From NCBI GenBank assembly GCA_900155495.1, contig FTLJ01000102.1, forward strand, positions 62,001 through 126,000: a DNA stretch of 64,000 nucleotides. Reading direction: 5' to 3'. Of this stretch, positions 1 to 11,030 are shown one piece after another. Both the position numbers and the translations under genes were made by a program. How positions within the stretch are numbered: the stretch's first letter is position 1; each line of letters starts with the position of its first letter. The notes under the pieces were generated by a model. The model saw only the letters and a list, made by a program, of their open reading frames with translations. It searched no databases and was not told the DNA's origin. Source of the DNA: Porogramme epimiltina. Taxonomy: Eukaryota; Basidiomycota; Agaricomycetes; Polyporales; Polyporaceae.

Positions 1-406
1 TATCACCATGCCGGCGACATTTGTGTATCATGTACATACGGACAGCAGCCCCCAGATCTTAGAGTCACGACGACACAGGACTCGGAATAGAATCACTGAC
101 TTGGCCTGATCATACATAGTCCCGACAGTGCTGCTTACCATGAAAAAGGACGGACTCCAAAAATTGAACCCTGCCCGGATTGAACGGACGACCTTGAGGA
201 TTTCCCAAGCTGGAATCTCACGCGCTACCACTGTGCCAAGGGTTCATGTTTATTGTGAAAACCATTGATGTTGTGAGCTGTGGAGGATGGATAGTGTCGA
301 GTAGCAGCACCCTTCCCACTCCTACTCGTCTTAAACATGTGCAGGGTACACACATACTATAGGTACAACATAACAGAAGCAAGGGATGCATGGGTAGTCG
401 TTCCTC
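1..406. other. left-edge region, possible end of a neighbouring minus-strand gene
   Basis: This stretch lies downstream of the BRCA2 homologue. A minus-strand open frame at about 28-231 encodes a short peptide (VVRSIRAGFNFWSPSFF in its middle). It is preceded by a CAG acceptor-like site and contains a GTAAGC donor-like site near 139, so it could be a terminal exon of a gene that continues outside the window. I do not recognise the peptide. The rest looks like 3' flank. Confidence 0.2.
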
Positions 407-3400
407 CTATGATTTATGCGGTCTTATATTCGTCCACCTGGTATTCTTCTTTGACACCAAATATATCACTGAGTCGGGTCCTGAGGGCATCCACGCCCGT
501 GGTTGGTTAGGCTGTAGATTCGTCACCATAAACCGCTGGCCCGCTCGAATGTCGCCCGGAGTGCCGCCTTCACTAAATACCATACGCATTGGGTCCCACA
601 GAGTGATTTGCGCAGTACGCGTCGGTTCCTTGCGGGACCATTGCGCGTCGCGTACGACGACGACACGGAAGTCGCGGACATTACGCTCAGGGCAGACGTG
701 CTGTCGGGATACGGAGTTAAGGGACGTAGAAACAGTCAAATGAAGTTCCAGCTCACCTGAAGCTCCCTCTCGATGTCGTCGCTCAGCCGTTCTTGTGCGT
801 GCGCGACCTGTTCCAGCGTGTGTATGCGCAACCACCCCGCGTCAGTGGCACTGAGGCGACCGAATATCTGTGATGGACCGATGCACTCTTCCATCATCTC
901 GTCATAGAGATCCTCAATGTGATCCGGAATGAGGTCTGAGGGACAGAGGATGGGTTGAAAAACAGCCCTATAGAAAGATGCATCTTTCTTACCATCCGCT
1001 CTGGACTGCTCCCTGAAACGGGGACCAGCAAGGTTCGCAAGCCGTTCGGCGGCCTTCTCCATCTTGTGAATCGCATTCTCTAAGTTCGTGCGGATCCTAG
1101 TGATGTCATTATCCCTCTTGGCCTGCCGAGCGTTTAAGTACGTGGCGGAAAGACGAGAAGTTTCAAGCGCACCAGCCACACGTCGCGAGCTTTCAACTCC
1201 TCCTTCTCACCTCGTGGACCAAACTTCGTCGTAGAACCGTCCTCGTTCTTGACGAACTCTAGATAGGCAATGGGGTAAACCTATCTGTCGTCGTCAGCGG
1301 CATACAGGGGCTCATAAATCGACAGACGTACCTTGTCCACAACCAGGTCGGTTGCAGGGATATTGCCACCATCGGCTGTTAGACTGTCCAAGGTCGCTAT
1401 AAACGGCTCCTTGACGAAGCCCATCTTCGCATGCCACGGCGCCAGATGTGACGAGTTGCCGCATAGCTCAAGGTAGGTGTTGTCATAGGCTTCGAGGATC
1501 TCACACGCCTCCTTACGGTCGCCAGAGAGCTGGTCCAACGCATACTAAGTCAACTTCGCAACCACGGCGAACGATACAGATTACTCGCCTTTGCACCGGA
1601 CACGGATAGCTTTGATCCTACGCGTATCAACCCGCGTCGGACTGCTCTAGCCAAGGGTAGATCGATCTTGGCTCGCATACGGTACCAGCCGTCTGTGACC
1701 TCGAGCTCGGGGTGTTGTCCGCCACTCCCCGCCCTAGCAGGGGACCATCCCAGGATGCTCGACACGCAGAGAACCATAGGACACGTCGCAGGAGCATCCT
1801 CGGTCGAAATGAGCCGGAGCGCGGGACGGGACCCACCGTTGAGCTCTCGCTCGTATCTGCAGTTGCGGCTTAGTTGAATATCAGTGGAGAAGGAGGAAGC
1901 TGACAAACCTGTACCGCAGCTGTCGCATAACTTCTGACCAGCACCATCGTTTTGTCTTGGGACTCTGCTCACGTTCTGGTTCCAGGCACACCATGGCTGC
2001 AAGCTTCCAAAGGATCAGGCAGTAATGGTTGGTAACCCACTCTTGCGTCGCGAGTGTACAGCCCAATTCTCGTAACTGAGTGTATGCGGCCGTATGGCCG
2101 AGCTGAAGGGGCTCGGGTGGGTCGGTATATGCGGTTACGGGAGCAACAAAGTGGAAGGAGTAGTATCTCGCGTTGGCAGGAGTCATCTGTCTCAACTCTG
2201 AAACATTACTGGTGTCGCTCATCAGTATGCGTTTCTAGAATCCTTATGATTGTGGAATATACATACATTCCCATATCTTCCAACTCTTCCTCGGTGTAAG
2301 ACTCGGGGCGTAAGCCGGACGCTGCCAATGTCTTGCGCTCAGACTGACTGTCTTTGGAACTTGTTAACGCAATGTACAGATCAGGGGTAACAAGTAACGT
2401 ACTGAGATCGAAAAACTTGTACTCCATTTTCGCTTTGCCTTTCGTTGAGGACGGGGGCAGTCGGATAGCACTCTTCACGTTTACTTGTGAGGGGGTATGT
2501 AGTCGCATTTGTTTGATTGAATCGAGCTGGGCCCTCCCTGGTTCCCCTGGCGCCATACCCTGCTTGAACGGGGTCGTAAACTTGCTCTTCCCGCTGGCTA
2601 GCCCGCCAACTCTCCGGGGAGTCATGCCTAAACTTTTGCCTTTCGTTGGCGAAGTGAATGCTGGCGGCGCTGGACGCGCCGGAGTAACCGGTGCTGTCTC
2701 GTTCGGGAATAGAGCAGGTAACTTGGAGCTCGAGGCGACAGCGTTACGGGTAGGATTGAGGGCCGAGCTGGGGTGAGATATCGATGTTGACGTCGTCGCC
2801 CCACGTGGCTGACGAGAAACTAACGGGGACTTGAACGGTTTGTTCTTGACCTGTATCCCTGCGTGAGCCATGCTCTTCTTCATGAGCGGTGTGTCCGGGA
2901 GCTGAGCTGGCGATCCCGAGGCTGCTTGTCCGTGATTTTCCATCGGGCGTAAAGCGGGTCGGAGAGGTGTGCGGAAAGGGAGAGTGCTTGAGGTAGTGGT
3001 TGGTGGGCCTGCGTGGGTGTTTTCGGTCTCCTCAGACATCGTCGCCGGCGGTGCATCCTGTGCCTCCCACTGTCGCATCTTCTCGGCTGCTCGAGCGAGG
3101 GTCTCAGCCGAAGGTAAGGCCAATTTGCTCTTCGCACCAGTTAACGCGGCGACGGAACTGAAACCAACTTGAGCGGAGGGGGCGGCTGAGAACGATGCCT
3201 CAGAGGAACGTTGCAACTGGGCCAGCCCGGACGAGAATCCTGTCGTTGGGGGGTTCTGGCTCGCGGATGAGCTATCTGCTTGCGAGCCAGCAAGGATCGT
3301 GCGAGCGGACTTAAACACAAATGCGTCCGGGGGCAAGATGGAGGTGTCCGTATCGAACCAAGCGTCGTAATCCGGTTGAACTGGAGGAGGGGATGGAGGT

Positions 3401-4153
3401 CGGTTGTCGTCTTCCTCAACATGAGTAGAAATCGCCGATGCTGGGCCGAATCCGCCCAGTGTGTTGGCGCCTGGAGGAGATGCGTTATGAAGTGTAATGG
3501 TGTCGCCCTGAGGTGTTGATCTCGACGCATCGCTAATTGAGGTAGCAGGCGCAAAACCAGCGCTCTTGCCAGGTGGCTTCGCGGTGATCGACGGTGGTTT
3601 GAAGGGGAGGGCAGCCGCCGACGAGAACCCACTCTGTTTTGCGCTTGGCTTCGATGGAAATGATGCGGCAGACATGAACCCTCCGCTGGTACTGGTGCCA
3701 GAACTAAAGAAGGCATCTTCTGCAGCTTGAGCTTGGCTCGCAGAATGGGCTATTGGAGGCGATGACGACCATCCTACGGTACCAGTTCACCAAAATACCC
3801 TACTGAAGTACATCAAGCCACTCACCACCGTCTTTCTCCGTATTCTGCTGCTCCTTGTGTGCACGACCACCCAAAACATCGCTCTCCAACCCACTCTCTT
3901 CATGACTATCAGGTTCTTCTGATGGTAGTCGTCGTCGCTCAGATGATTTGAGAAATACACCTTGAGAGAGCCTCCTTTCTGCTTCTTCAAATACCTGGAC
4001 TTCATGTTGTGTGATTGGGAAGTACTCGTCGTAGGTAGGAGAAGACAGGCGCTGCCGTTTTCGCGCGCTCCCAGACTCTGGTGATTCGGCTACAAAAGTC
4101 TCAGGAGTCACAATTTCAACGCATACACGATGGTACTTACATGATCTGCGCAT
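407..4153 (-). CDS. BRCA2: BRCA2/Brh2-type recombination mediator
   Basis: Homologue of BRCA2 (Brh2 in Ustilago), which loads Rad51 on single-stranded DNA in homologous recombination in the nucleus. The first exon is 13 nt (ATG at 4153), then a 51-nt intron, and the frame stays open across joins near 3826/3773 and 2220. The long third exon (about 2230-3773) is disordered, Ser/Pro/Thr-rich, and repeats a GF-S-S-A motif; the copy at 3078-3165 continues like a BRC (Rad51-binding) repeat. The C-terminal DNA-binding domain is clear: helical domain (LATQEWVTNHY, ILWKLA, near 2000-2200), OB1 (RYERELNGG, LEVTDGWYRM, GNSSHLAPWHAKMGF, 1281-1880), OB2 with a tower-like coiled coil (YPIAYLEFV, then RTNLENAIHKMEKAAERL, 736-1275), and OB3 (DFRVVVVRDAQWSRK, 407-680). 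An apparent frame break near 1140 is explained by a 59-nt intron. Identity is secure; exon ends in the middle are by eye. Confidence 0.9.
3078..3165 (-). other. BRC-like Rad51-binding repeat inside the BRCA2 homologue
   Basis: Encodes GFSSVAALTGAKSKLALPSA followed by ETLARAAEKM, around residues 296-325. It resembles the BRC consensus, with the aromatic F of the FxxA Rad51-mimic, a Lys-rich centre and a Ser/Ala-Leu-xx-Ala helix. The FxxA alanine is a valine here. Four shorter GF motifs lie upstream in the same exon, at about residues 141, 165, 200 and 271. Confidence 0.5.
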
Positions 4154-4668
4154 TTCCACGATATTAGAGCGCCTTGATGTGTGAGTAGTAAACTGTAGGA
4201 AGAGACAACGATGGTGGCAACAGAGGAAGCGAGCCCATGAGACGCGAACGCGACGAACGCGTCACGCGTGTGGGTCACGTTATCGTAAATACACTAAGCG
4301 CCTACTGTAGGCCGTCCCACGTCTCCAGTGCCAAAGCTCGCTACCACGCTCGCTGTGGCTCGGTCACTCAAGCTTCGGCGTGATTCCACTAGGCTGACTC
4401 TTCCCTGCGTCAGGGCGCAACTCTTGGGAGAAATTTAAGATCCATCATGCTTAATTCCTCCATTCAATGTTCATACCATTGCCCACAGCCCAATGGCTCC
4501 TAGTCTAGTAGTGTACAAACAAACAACAGTCAAGTAGTAGTTTCGGAAGGTTCAGTGAGGCAAGTTTGCAAGTGGGTAGAAGAAGATCGTAAGGTGAAGT
4601 TGTGTAGGCTGGTTTTGTAGGCTGTGCGGTATAATTGTAGAGAGATGAATTGAGAAATAAAACAGGAT
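4154..4668. other. intergenic: BRCA2 promoter and ceramidase 3' flank
   Basis: No coding exon is visible. The part next to 4153 is the BRCA2 promoter with the MCB pair. The part from about 4400 to 4668 is AT-richer and serves as the 3' flank of the ceramidase gene, which is on the same strand. Confidence 0.5.
4257..4269. promoter_or_regulatory. double MCB (ACGCGT) element upstream of the BRCA2 homologue
   Basis: Two perfect palindromic ACGCGT hexamers, at 4257-4262 and 4264-4269, separated by one base. They lie about 105 bases before the ATG at 4153, and further ACGCG/GCGAACG fragments sit just beside them at 4240-4256. ACGCGT is the MluI cell-cycle box bound by MBF (Mbp1-Swi6 type) in yeasts and drives G1/S expression of replication and repair genes. 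The role here is inferred from motif and position. Confidence 0.55.
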
Positions 4669-5939
4669 CTACTGGTCCTTAATCTTCGAGACGCGTTCAA
4701 TGCGAGGAAGCCCGTAAGGTTTCGTGATTGTGTAGTTGGTATGTTCATCCTTGACGCACAGAGTGCTAGGGAGGTTGATTAGCGCCAAAATACGTGTTTC
4801 CTGCGTTGCAATGATAGGCTTACAGGTCTAAAGGGGGGACAAGGTGAGGGAACGGTATCCAATCAACAAAGTGAATGACTCACAAGTATTACCGATGAGC
4901 ATGAGGTACGTCCCAAGAGCCTGAGTGCCAATCATCAGATTATGACTGGTGCAATGATGAGACAGAGACTCACTGTGAATATATGCCACCACGAGTGACC
5001 TACACAATCATAGTTCAGTTGTACAACGTACTCCCTAGACACCACCGAGCTCGCTTACCCTCCAGGACAAAAGCAGCGGGCCATCCTATAGACTGTTTCC
5101 AGCGTGTAATGCCTGCACAGAAGACGTTGTCCAGATTCCAAATGATAAAACCGAGGGCAAATGTTCCGGCGCCCGCGACGAAGATTCGGCCGACGGATTT
5201 CCGCGCCGCGAGGGGCAATCTCTGCGTCAGCTCACTGTATCTGAGCAGTTTCACTGTGCGGAACGCGTTTATGAACATGAGAAGGCCGAATACCACTTGA
5301 TGGTATACAGGATTGCGCGAGACGTAACTGTGCACAGGTATTAGAGGCGTGCCGACGAAAACAGCCGGAAACACTTACTACGACCATGTGAATAGAATAT
5401 TGAAGACGACGAAGATGATCCCGATGTAAGGCGCATTCGAGTCTCGCAGACTAAATCCAGGAGTCGTGTCGAAAAGGATTGCTGAGCAATAGCTCGAGAC
5501 GTAAATCATGGGGAGTTCATCCATTAGCTGCGCCTCGAAGAGAAGCGTCGCGTGGAAGATGAAGCTCCCGACCCCAACCAACGCAAAGCCCTACGTTTGC
5601 TGCTCAAGACCTGGTCCAGCCGAAGGTAAGAGAGGACGTACCGAATAGCCGACCAAGTACCGAGGCGGGAGTTTGGCGGACACCGACTGCGCCGCCCCAT
5701 ATACTGCAAGCGCTACAGTGATTAAGTTTGAGAATGTGTTTGCGGCCTCTGCAATGTAGTGGGAGAACTGGTAGTTGGCCTGAAGTATGGCGTAGAAGAG
5801 AGATTGGTAATTCAGTCCTGACAAAGCTCTCACAAGCTGAGGCGTAAGTACTCACCTCACACCAGTCCAGGGTGGCGGTGACAGGTCCCCAGAAAGCCTG
5901 GCCGGCGAGGAAAGCGCTGCCAGTGTGGTTGAAGGTCAT
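4669..5939 (-). CDS. YPC1: alkaline ceramidase (YPC1/YDC1 family)
   Basis: Hydrolyses (phyto)ceramide to sphingoid base and fatty acid in the ER/Golgi membrane. The first exon holds the family hallmark FWGPVTATLDWCE, followed after an intron by ANYQFSHYIAEAANTFSN. Next come PRYLVGYS, then VGVGSFIFHATLLFEAQLMD and ELPMIYVSS with the conserved Ser, His and Asp of the ceramidase hydrolase superfamily, then FTWS, RNPVYHQVVFG, DNVFCAGITRWK and the C-terminal EGHSWWHI region. The final exon reads CVKDEHTNYTITKPYGLP and stops at 4669. Several hydrophobic segments match the seven-helix fold. I chose the ATG at 5939 (MTFNHTGSAF) because the upstream in-frame ATG at 6023 adds only a Pro/Ser-rich stretch unlike the family. 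At least six exons. Confidence 0.88.
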
Positions 5940-6214
5940 CGAAGCCAGAGGAGGGTTGTTCGGGGGAAATAGGGAAGAGAAAAAGGACAGTGCGGGCGGG
6001 TCGAGCTGAGGGTCGGAGGACATTACGCAATGAAGGTTGACTCTGATCAGCAAGACACGACGCCCGATCTATGTATATACCTCCCATCGCAGGCTCTCCC
6101 CAAGTTCCCGACATCTGCTTGTCCAGCTTGCTGTCGAAGAGAGATTTCCTGGCATCCAGAGGGGTCGCTAGAACGTGCAGGGCAGTCGAACGGGGACGGT
6201 TGGCAGCTCGAAGG
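5940..6214. other. promoter side of the ceramidase gene
   Basis: Upstream flank of the ceramidase gene. An in-frame alternative ATG lies at 6023. No other gene is seen. Confidence 0.4.
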
Positions 6215-6453
6215 GCAGGCTCCTAAGACCAGCCAGCCTATCGTGTTCTCGTTCCAAATCCGAGAGCGAGAATCGATTTTTTGTATGACACATAAAAGGC
6301 AATGTCAGAGACCGAGATGATGTAATATGTCATGGACGGAGACTTGCCTAATATATCACGAACAAGGGAAGAGAACACGNNATAATGTTTGATCGCATCA
6401 CACCTCGCGCTGTCAGGCTCAAGCTTGCGCAGAGGGGTCCGCGCGCGCACCAG
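6215..6453 (-). repeat. left arm of an inverted repeat, containing an NN gap
   Basis: The reverse complement of this segment matches 7220-7574 closely (shared runs such as GAACGAGAACACGATAGG, GGCTGGCTGGTCTTAGGAGC, GATGCGATCAAACATTAT). At 6380-6381 two undetermined bases stand where the right arm carries 108 bases (7301-7408). Confidence 0.8.
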
Positions 6454-7219
6454 AAAGCATCCCGCGCTCTCTATTTCTAGTCATATAGATATCTGAATGA
6501 GTATCACATACACAATCACAATCATGAGATGGACATGCTACTCGGCAGTCTACGCAGCATCTCGCATGAAAAAAACAAGGGCACGTGTGGCGGACCTACG
6601 GGATTGCGTGCATAGTAAAAGATACGCGTAATTGCATGTAATGCCAACCGTATTGACAAGGATATGTTAGTAATAGTGTGCAATCCTGCATGGATGTGGC
6701 GCGGGCACGTCCGCACGGCGCGGTACATAGCGAGCAATGTGCACACGGATGTCACGCTGGACGGGTCTGTCCGCTTGGTGCTTGACGGTGTCCTCCCTGT
6801 CTATGTGCTCTCCCAGTGTGTTTATTCAGTGTCCGAGTTTCTGGATAGAACATTGTGTGTCTTACTACTGACTGCGCGACGTCGCTGCGCGCAGTGCAAA
6901 AGTCAGCAAAGTATCAAAGCTGACTAGCTAGAGCTCATAGTGGCGACACACCCTGCCTCATCAGCCCCCCCTCGCTACGCTTCTGCACCGCCAGCAAAAG
7001 CGCTTTTCGCGCATCCGATAAGTCAGTGAGAACCATATTGGAGGGCTGAGAATGGGCGGTGAGGAGAGAGCAGGTGCCTGTGGTGGAAGGAACGAGCAGG
7101 CTACATTGAAAGGTGTTGTCACCGGTCTGAGCGCATCTATGAGGAACACTTGCGCGAATGCGAGCGCTGTGCCCTCGCTATTGCGCGTTGTCGGAGATGG
7201 GGAATGGGAGCACAGAAAC
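6454..7219. other. loop between the inverted-repeat arms
   Basis: About 770 bases between the two arms. Only short open frames on both strands, with no recognisable domain and no transposase motif. If the repeat is a foldback or TIR element, this is its non-autonomous interior. Confidence 0.4.
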
Positions 7220-7574
7220 AGTTGCGCCGCGATGGGTGCGCGAACCCCTTTGCGCGAGCTTGAGCCTGACAGCGCGAGGTGTGATGCGATCAAACATTAT
7301 TCTAAGCGAGAGGGCTCAAATTGCTCCTACCGTAGGGTTTCCTCGGGCGTTATGAGGTTCACATTTTCGTCGGTGATCTCGGACGACAAGTTGCGCCAGC
7401 CGTCCTATCGTGTTCTCTTCCCTTGTTCGTGATATATTAGGCAAGTCTCCGTTCATGACATATTACATCATCCTCGGTCTCTGACATTCCCTTTTATATG
7501 TGATTCAAAAAATCGAACCTCGCTCTCAGATTTGGAACGAGAACACGATAGGCTGGCTGGTCTTAGGAGCCTGC
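7220..7574 (+). repeat. right arm of the inverted repeat
   Basis: Opposite-orientation copy of 6215-6453 with mostly single-base differences. It is longer by 108 bases (7301-7408). The short motif TATCGTGTTC occurs in both arms and again just outside at about 7642. Confidence 0.8.
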
Positions 7575-8515
7575 TCGAAGGGCTCCTTCCAGGTAGCCGC
7601 TGGCAGGATACACAGGACGATCTCGTTGAATTGCTTACTCTATCGTGTTCCTGAATTGCAAAATCACATGTATCCGACCGGCCAATGACGTCGGCCGATT
7701 TTGAACCGAAGTTGGCGGCGACCAGATGAACGCGCGCCGGACTTCTCGCTTCCGTGCACCACATGGCCCGGCTTCTACTCTGCAAAAAACAGGATGAAGA
7801 GCAAGAGCCGAGCACCTCTCACATGGAACGTCTCTGGACTAGTGACATCCTACTGATGCGCCCGCAAGTCGGCAGTAGGCTTCAACTCGACAGTCTCAGT
7901 AGCCGGCCCTGATTCATCTGAACCACACTTGAATTCCAGCGAACCCCAAAAGACACGTGAAGCTCGCTTTAAAGTTGCTTCATGCAAAGGAATTTTTCGT
8001 TGTCGCCTCGATGGTCCACTTCTACTACTTCTCTTAACCAGTCGCTCGGTCTTACTCGAAACCCTGGTAGATGTCTCGGAACTCGACGAATCTAGTGACG
8101 TTAACTGCTGCCGAAATTGTTGAACGTCCCCATCAGAGACATAGCACTTCCTCACATTGCTTTACAGGACTTTGGATGCCCCGCAATGCCATCGTCCCTA
8201 GGCAAAAGTTCGGCTCAGAATGAGCAGAAGACTAGCTATAGTTGCATAGGACGGTGTGCGCGGTCACCCTAAGCCCGTCGTCCATTTGTCTCCTCGCAGG
8301 ATTATATTTGACCTCAAGTCCAATAGGATGTCGACTACCCTCTTGGGCCCATCTTCGCCTGCCTCTCGCCTTGGGTGCGAGATAGACAGAAGGGAATCTC
8401 CCGGTCGGTCCCGCCGTGTGCGTAGGCAAGCTGTGGCGTTCACCTTCGCCATGTATCCGCCTCGATGAAGTATAATGAACTCACAGCGGTGTCCAGGGGG
8501 GTGAAAAGGGCATAG
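7575..8515. other. unassigned region before the small secreted protein gene
   Basis: No convincing gene. A minus-strand frame at about 7850-8155 encodes a Ser/Arg-rich 100-residue peptide with no recognisable family, and I do not call it. The right end is the promoter of the gene at 8616. Confidence 0.3.
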
Positions 8516-8520
8516 TATAA
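8516..8520 (+). promoter_or_regulatory. TATA box of the small secreted protein gene
   Basis: TATAA within CATAGTATAAGAATGC, 96 bases before the ATG at 8616. The distance suits a core promoter with a short 5' leader. Confidence 0.45.
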
Positions 8521-8615
8521 GAATGCTTGCTGTACCGTTCCGGTGTCCAGCAATCAAGTCTTCCCTCTCGACCACCGAGCTCCCCCAACAGACACACTTG
8601 CATTACACATCGACG

Positions 8616-8906
8616 ATGCCCGCAAACAACCAGCTCCTCATTTGCACTACTCTCATCCTCTTCGCTATGTTGGCGATGGCCGCCCCCCGCCCTGTTCCGC
8701 AGTCGGGGGCAAGTGCTACGACTGACAGCGACGATTTGGGGCTCGATGGCCTCTTGTCGACTGTTGTCGGCCTACTCGGCGGCATTCTCGGGGAGTTGCA
8801 AGGAGGGGCAGTCGTGTCAGGGTAAGCCGCTTTTATGGAGTCAGCCCAAGATTGTCCTGTCTGACACTATGACGCTTAAAGCAACACTACCCCTGCTAGC
8901 AACTGA
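8616..8906 (+). CDS. small secreted protein with Leu/Gly-rich tail
   Basis: A predicted protein of about 76 residues. The N-terminus is a clear signal peptide (MPANNQLLICTTLILFAMLA) ending near AMAAPRPVP. After a short Ser/Thr/Asp linker comes a Leu/Gly-rich amphipathic stretch, LLSTVVGLLGGILGEL. One intron (8822-8881, GTAAGC..AAAG) joins to a 25-nt second exon that ends GNTTPASN, a possible N-glycosylation site, then stop. There are no cysteines, so it is not a hydrophobin. Small secreted proteins of this size are common in Agaricomycetes and mostly lack known function. A TATA box lies at 8516. Confidence 0.6.
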
Positions 8907-9136
8907 GCACGGCATTGTCGATCTTTCTTGGAGAAACGAGGTATACTCACTTGTGAACGCGGATTGGAGCAGTATTCTGATATGTTGATGCCAACAGGGA
9001 TAAGAGTAGTAGTTCTACAACAGCCCCCTCGAAATGTGATATTGCTATAGAACGAGAGGATTATTGATACACGGAGGTTCTGGTGTCAGCGAGGATGGAT
9101 AACCTGATGGGACAGAATTAGCTAGACCGTCGACCT

Positions 9137-11030
9137 CTACGATATCTGCATCTCTGCATCACAGTCCTGATCATTGGGTTCTGTGGGGGCCTCTATTTTC
9201 ACGCCGGTTTCACTCGACGGGGTCTCACTGCTTTGTTTTGCCTTCTTCCGATGCCTATGCACCATCACCGAGGACGCTGTAGGATCGTCGTAACTGAGAA
9301 TGGGAGCTTATTAGGATATGGTGGCGTGTGCAAACGGAAGTACATACATCTTTAGCACCTGGAGGATGAAACCGCCCGATCCAGATGCATTCATCATGGG
9401 GTGTGTTCGCCCGGGAAGGACCTGGCAAGGTTGGTCAACACAATGTTAAAGAGCTATGCAGATAAATGGGGTCCACCTGATAACGGCGTAACCAACCCTC
9501 CGTCACTGTGGGGCCTAAATATCCAGGCAGGTCACGCAGTTGATTTTGTAGGTTGGTTACAACCTTTCGAAAGCATGTGAGCGCCGTCAAAACGGGGCAA
9601 TACGCTGGACATACCTGAACATTCGGGCTATGGACAACAATGGATGCCGAACCAGCAAGATAGGGGAACAGCTTATCGAGAATAGAGAAAGGGTCGTATT
9701 CACTCGCAACTATGAGCCTACAACCTTCATCAGTGGATTGGTCGAAACCAGATATAACGGTAAATTACCCATCAAACTCGCCCGCGAAGAGCTCATCTCT
9801 GGTTTGCATGAGAGCGTCGGCAGTGACTTTCCTCTTGTTCAGCCGCGTACGTTGGCCGTCGGATTTGTACTTTCCTTGAGGCGGCTCGGTCGATGCAAGG
9901 ACTGTGTGGTTGTGAGCGCAGAAAGGAGTAATCTGAGCACAATTGCGTACCAGGAGTGTATTCTTCATCCGCAGTTGCCCAATTGAGAGAAGACATAACC
10001 GGCATTACGATTTCTTTCCTGAAGTTCATCTGTGTCATCACCGGGTATGCGGGAGGAGAATCGACATCGCATATAGTGATGAGTCGGCCTTGTCCTGGGT
10101 AGAGGTCGTAAGCCAGCGCTTTAGGAGGAGGTCATAGAAAGTTACCTCCAAGACGGGTAAGCACTGCAGAGACTACAACACCGGACGCGTCGTCCACGAC
10201 GAGGTATCTGCCGCCCGGCCGGATACTCGCCAAGTTGAGCATTTGTGCCAGGGTGTCCGGACGTATATCTCGAAGGCGATTCTGATCCTTGTTAAACCAA
10301 TATTCGCAGACATTGTGCAGGGTCGGCTCAATGATGGTGAACATTTTGGAGTATCTAGTTGTGACGGGAGCGACGGTCATTGGAGCGTTTTGAAAAGGAC
10401 ATGGGATGAACAAACTTCATCTCCTTTCGTTTTTTGTACTTCTCTTTGCTGTATTCCGTTTTAAGAGAGTAGTTGGCGTGCTGTTCTATCTGCTTTTTGA
10501 TGATTTCCTGCAGTTTTCTGTATTAATGGGAGCCGTGTCTTGCCCAAGGCACCCTGCTCACCGATGCATGCAGTCCGGATTTCTTCAGAGCCTCAATCTC
10601 CTCTAGCGTAAGCGGTTGCACAGATTCTCCGTCATTGATGAGTTCGTTCGTAGCCTCAGTATCCTCTGCGGAGCACGTTCAAGATGTCGAAGCGCACATA
10701 GAACGGACCTCATACCTACATCCTGCATTGGCCGTGGAGGAAGAACCTTCAATTTCTTGCCCACAATCTCATATGAGAGCCCGAATGATTTGCCAAGGAG
10801 TTCACTAGAGGAGAAAGATCCGAACCGCCCTAGGTTTATGTTACTACACAAGCAGGTCAGACGAGCACGACCAGTCCAGAGGGGTCTGCGCACGAGTTAG
10901 GTTCGACTTTGATGGTTCGAATATCGCCACTGGGTATCTTGAGTAAAACAGTGTGGCCGACTTGAATGGTCTCTTCGTGAGTACTTAGGGACGCGCTCGG
11001 GAGGTGAGAGGGGCCTTCGCCGACGTCCAT
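9137..11030 (-). CDS. TRM6: tRNA m1A58 methyltransferase non-catalytic subunit (TRM6/GCD10)
   Basis: RNA-binding partner of the catalytic Trm61. Together they make 1-methyladenosine at position 58 of tRNAs in the nucleus, needed for initiator tRNA stability. The N-terminus (ATG at 11030) reads IQVGHTVLLKIPSGDIRTIK, then NLGRFGSFSSSELLGKSFGL and SYEIVGKKLKVLPPRP, the family's N-terminal barrel. The exon near 10132-10380 has IRPDTLAQMLNLASIRPGG and RYLVVDDASGVVVSAVLTRL, the conserved core. The 3' exons (9137-10040) run through a less conserved middle to a hydrophilic tail (HRHRKKAKQSSETPS) and stop at 9137. As expected for this subunit it lacks the methyl-donor signature of Trm61. It shares a short divergent promoter with the chaperone gene at 11135. 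Confidence 0.88.

Noticed and set aside
1120..1210. Apparent frameshift in the BRCA2 homologue between YPIAYLEFV and the coiled coil
   Set aside because: A 59-nt GT..AG intron (GTGTGG to CTCGGCAG) restores the frame and joins KARD to AKRDND, so no mutation is needed.
7468..8155. Minus-strand frames as a gene next to the inverted repeat
   Set aside because: Ser/Arg-rich, no family features, no clean splice joins, and partly within the repeat arm.
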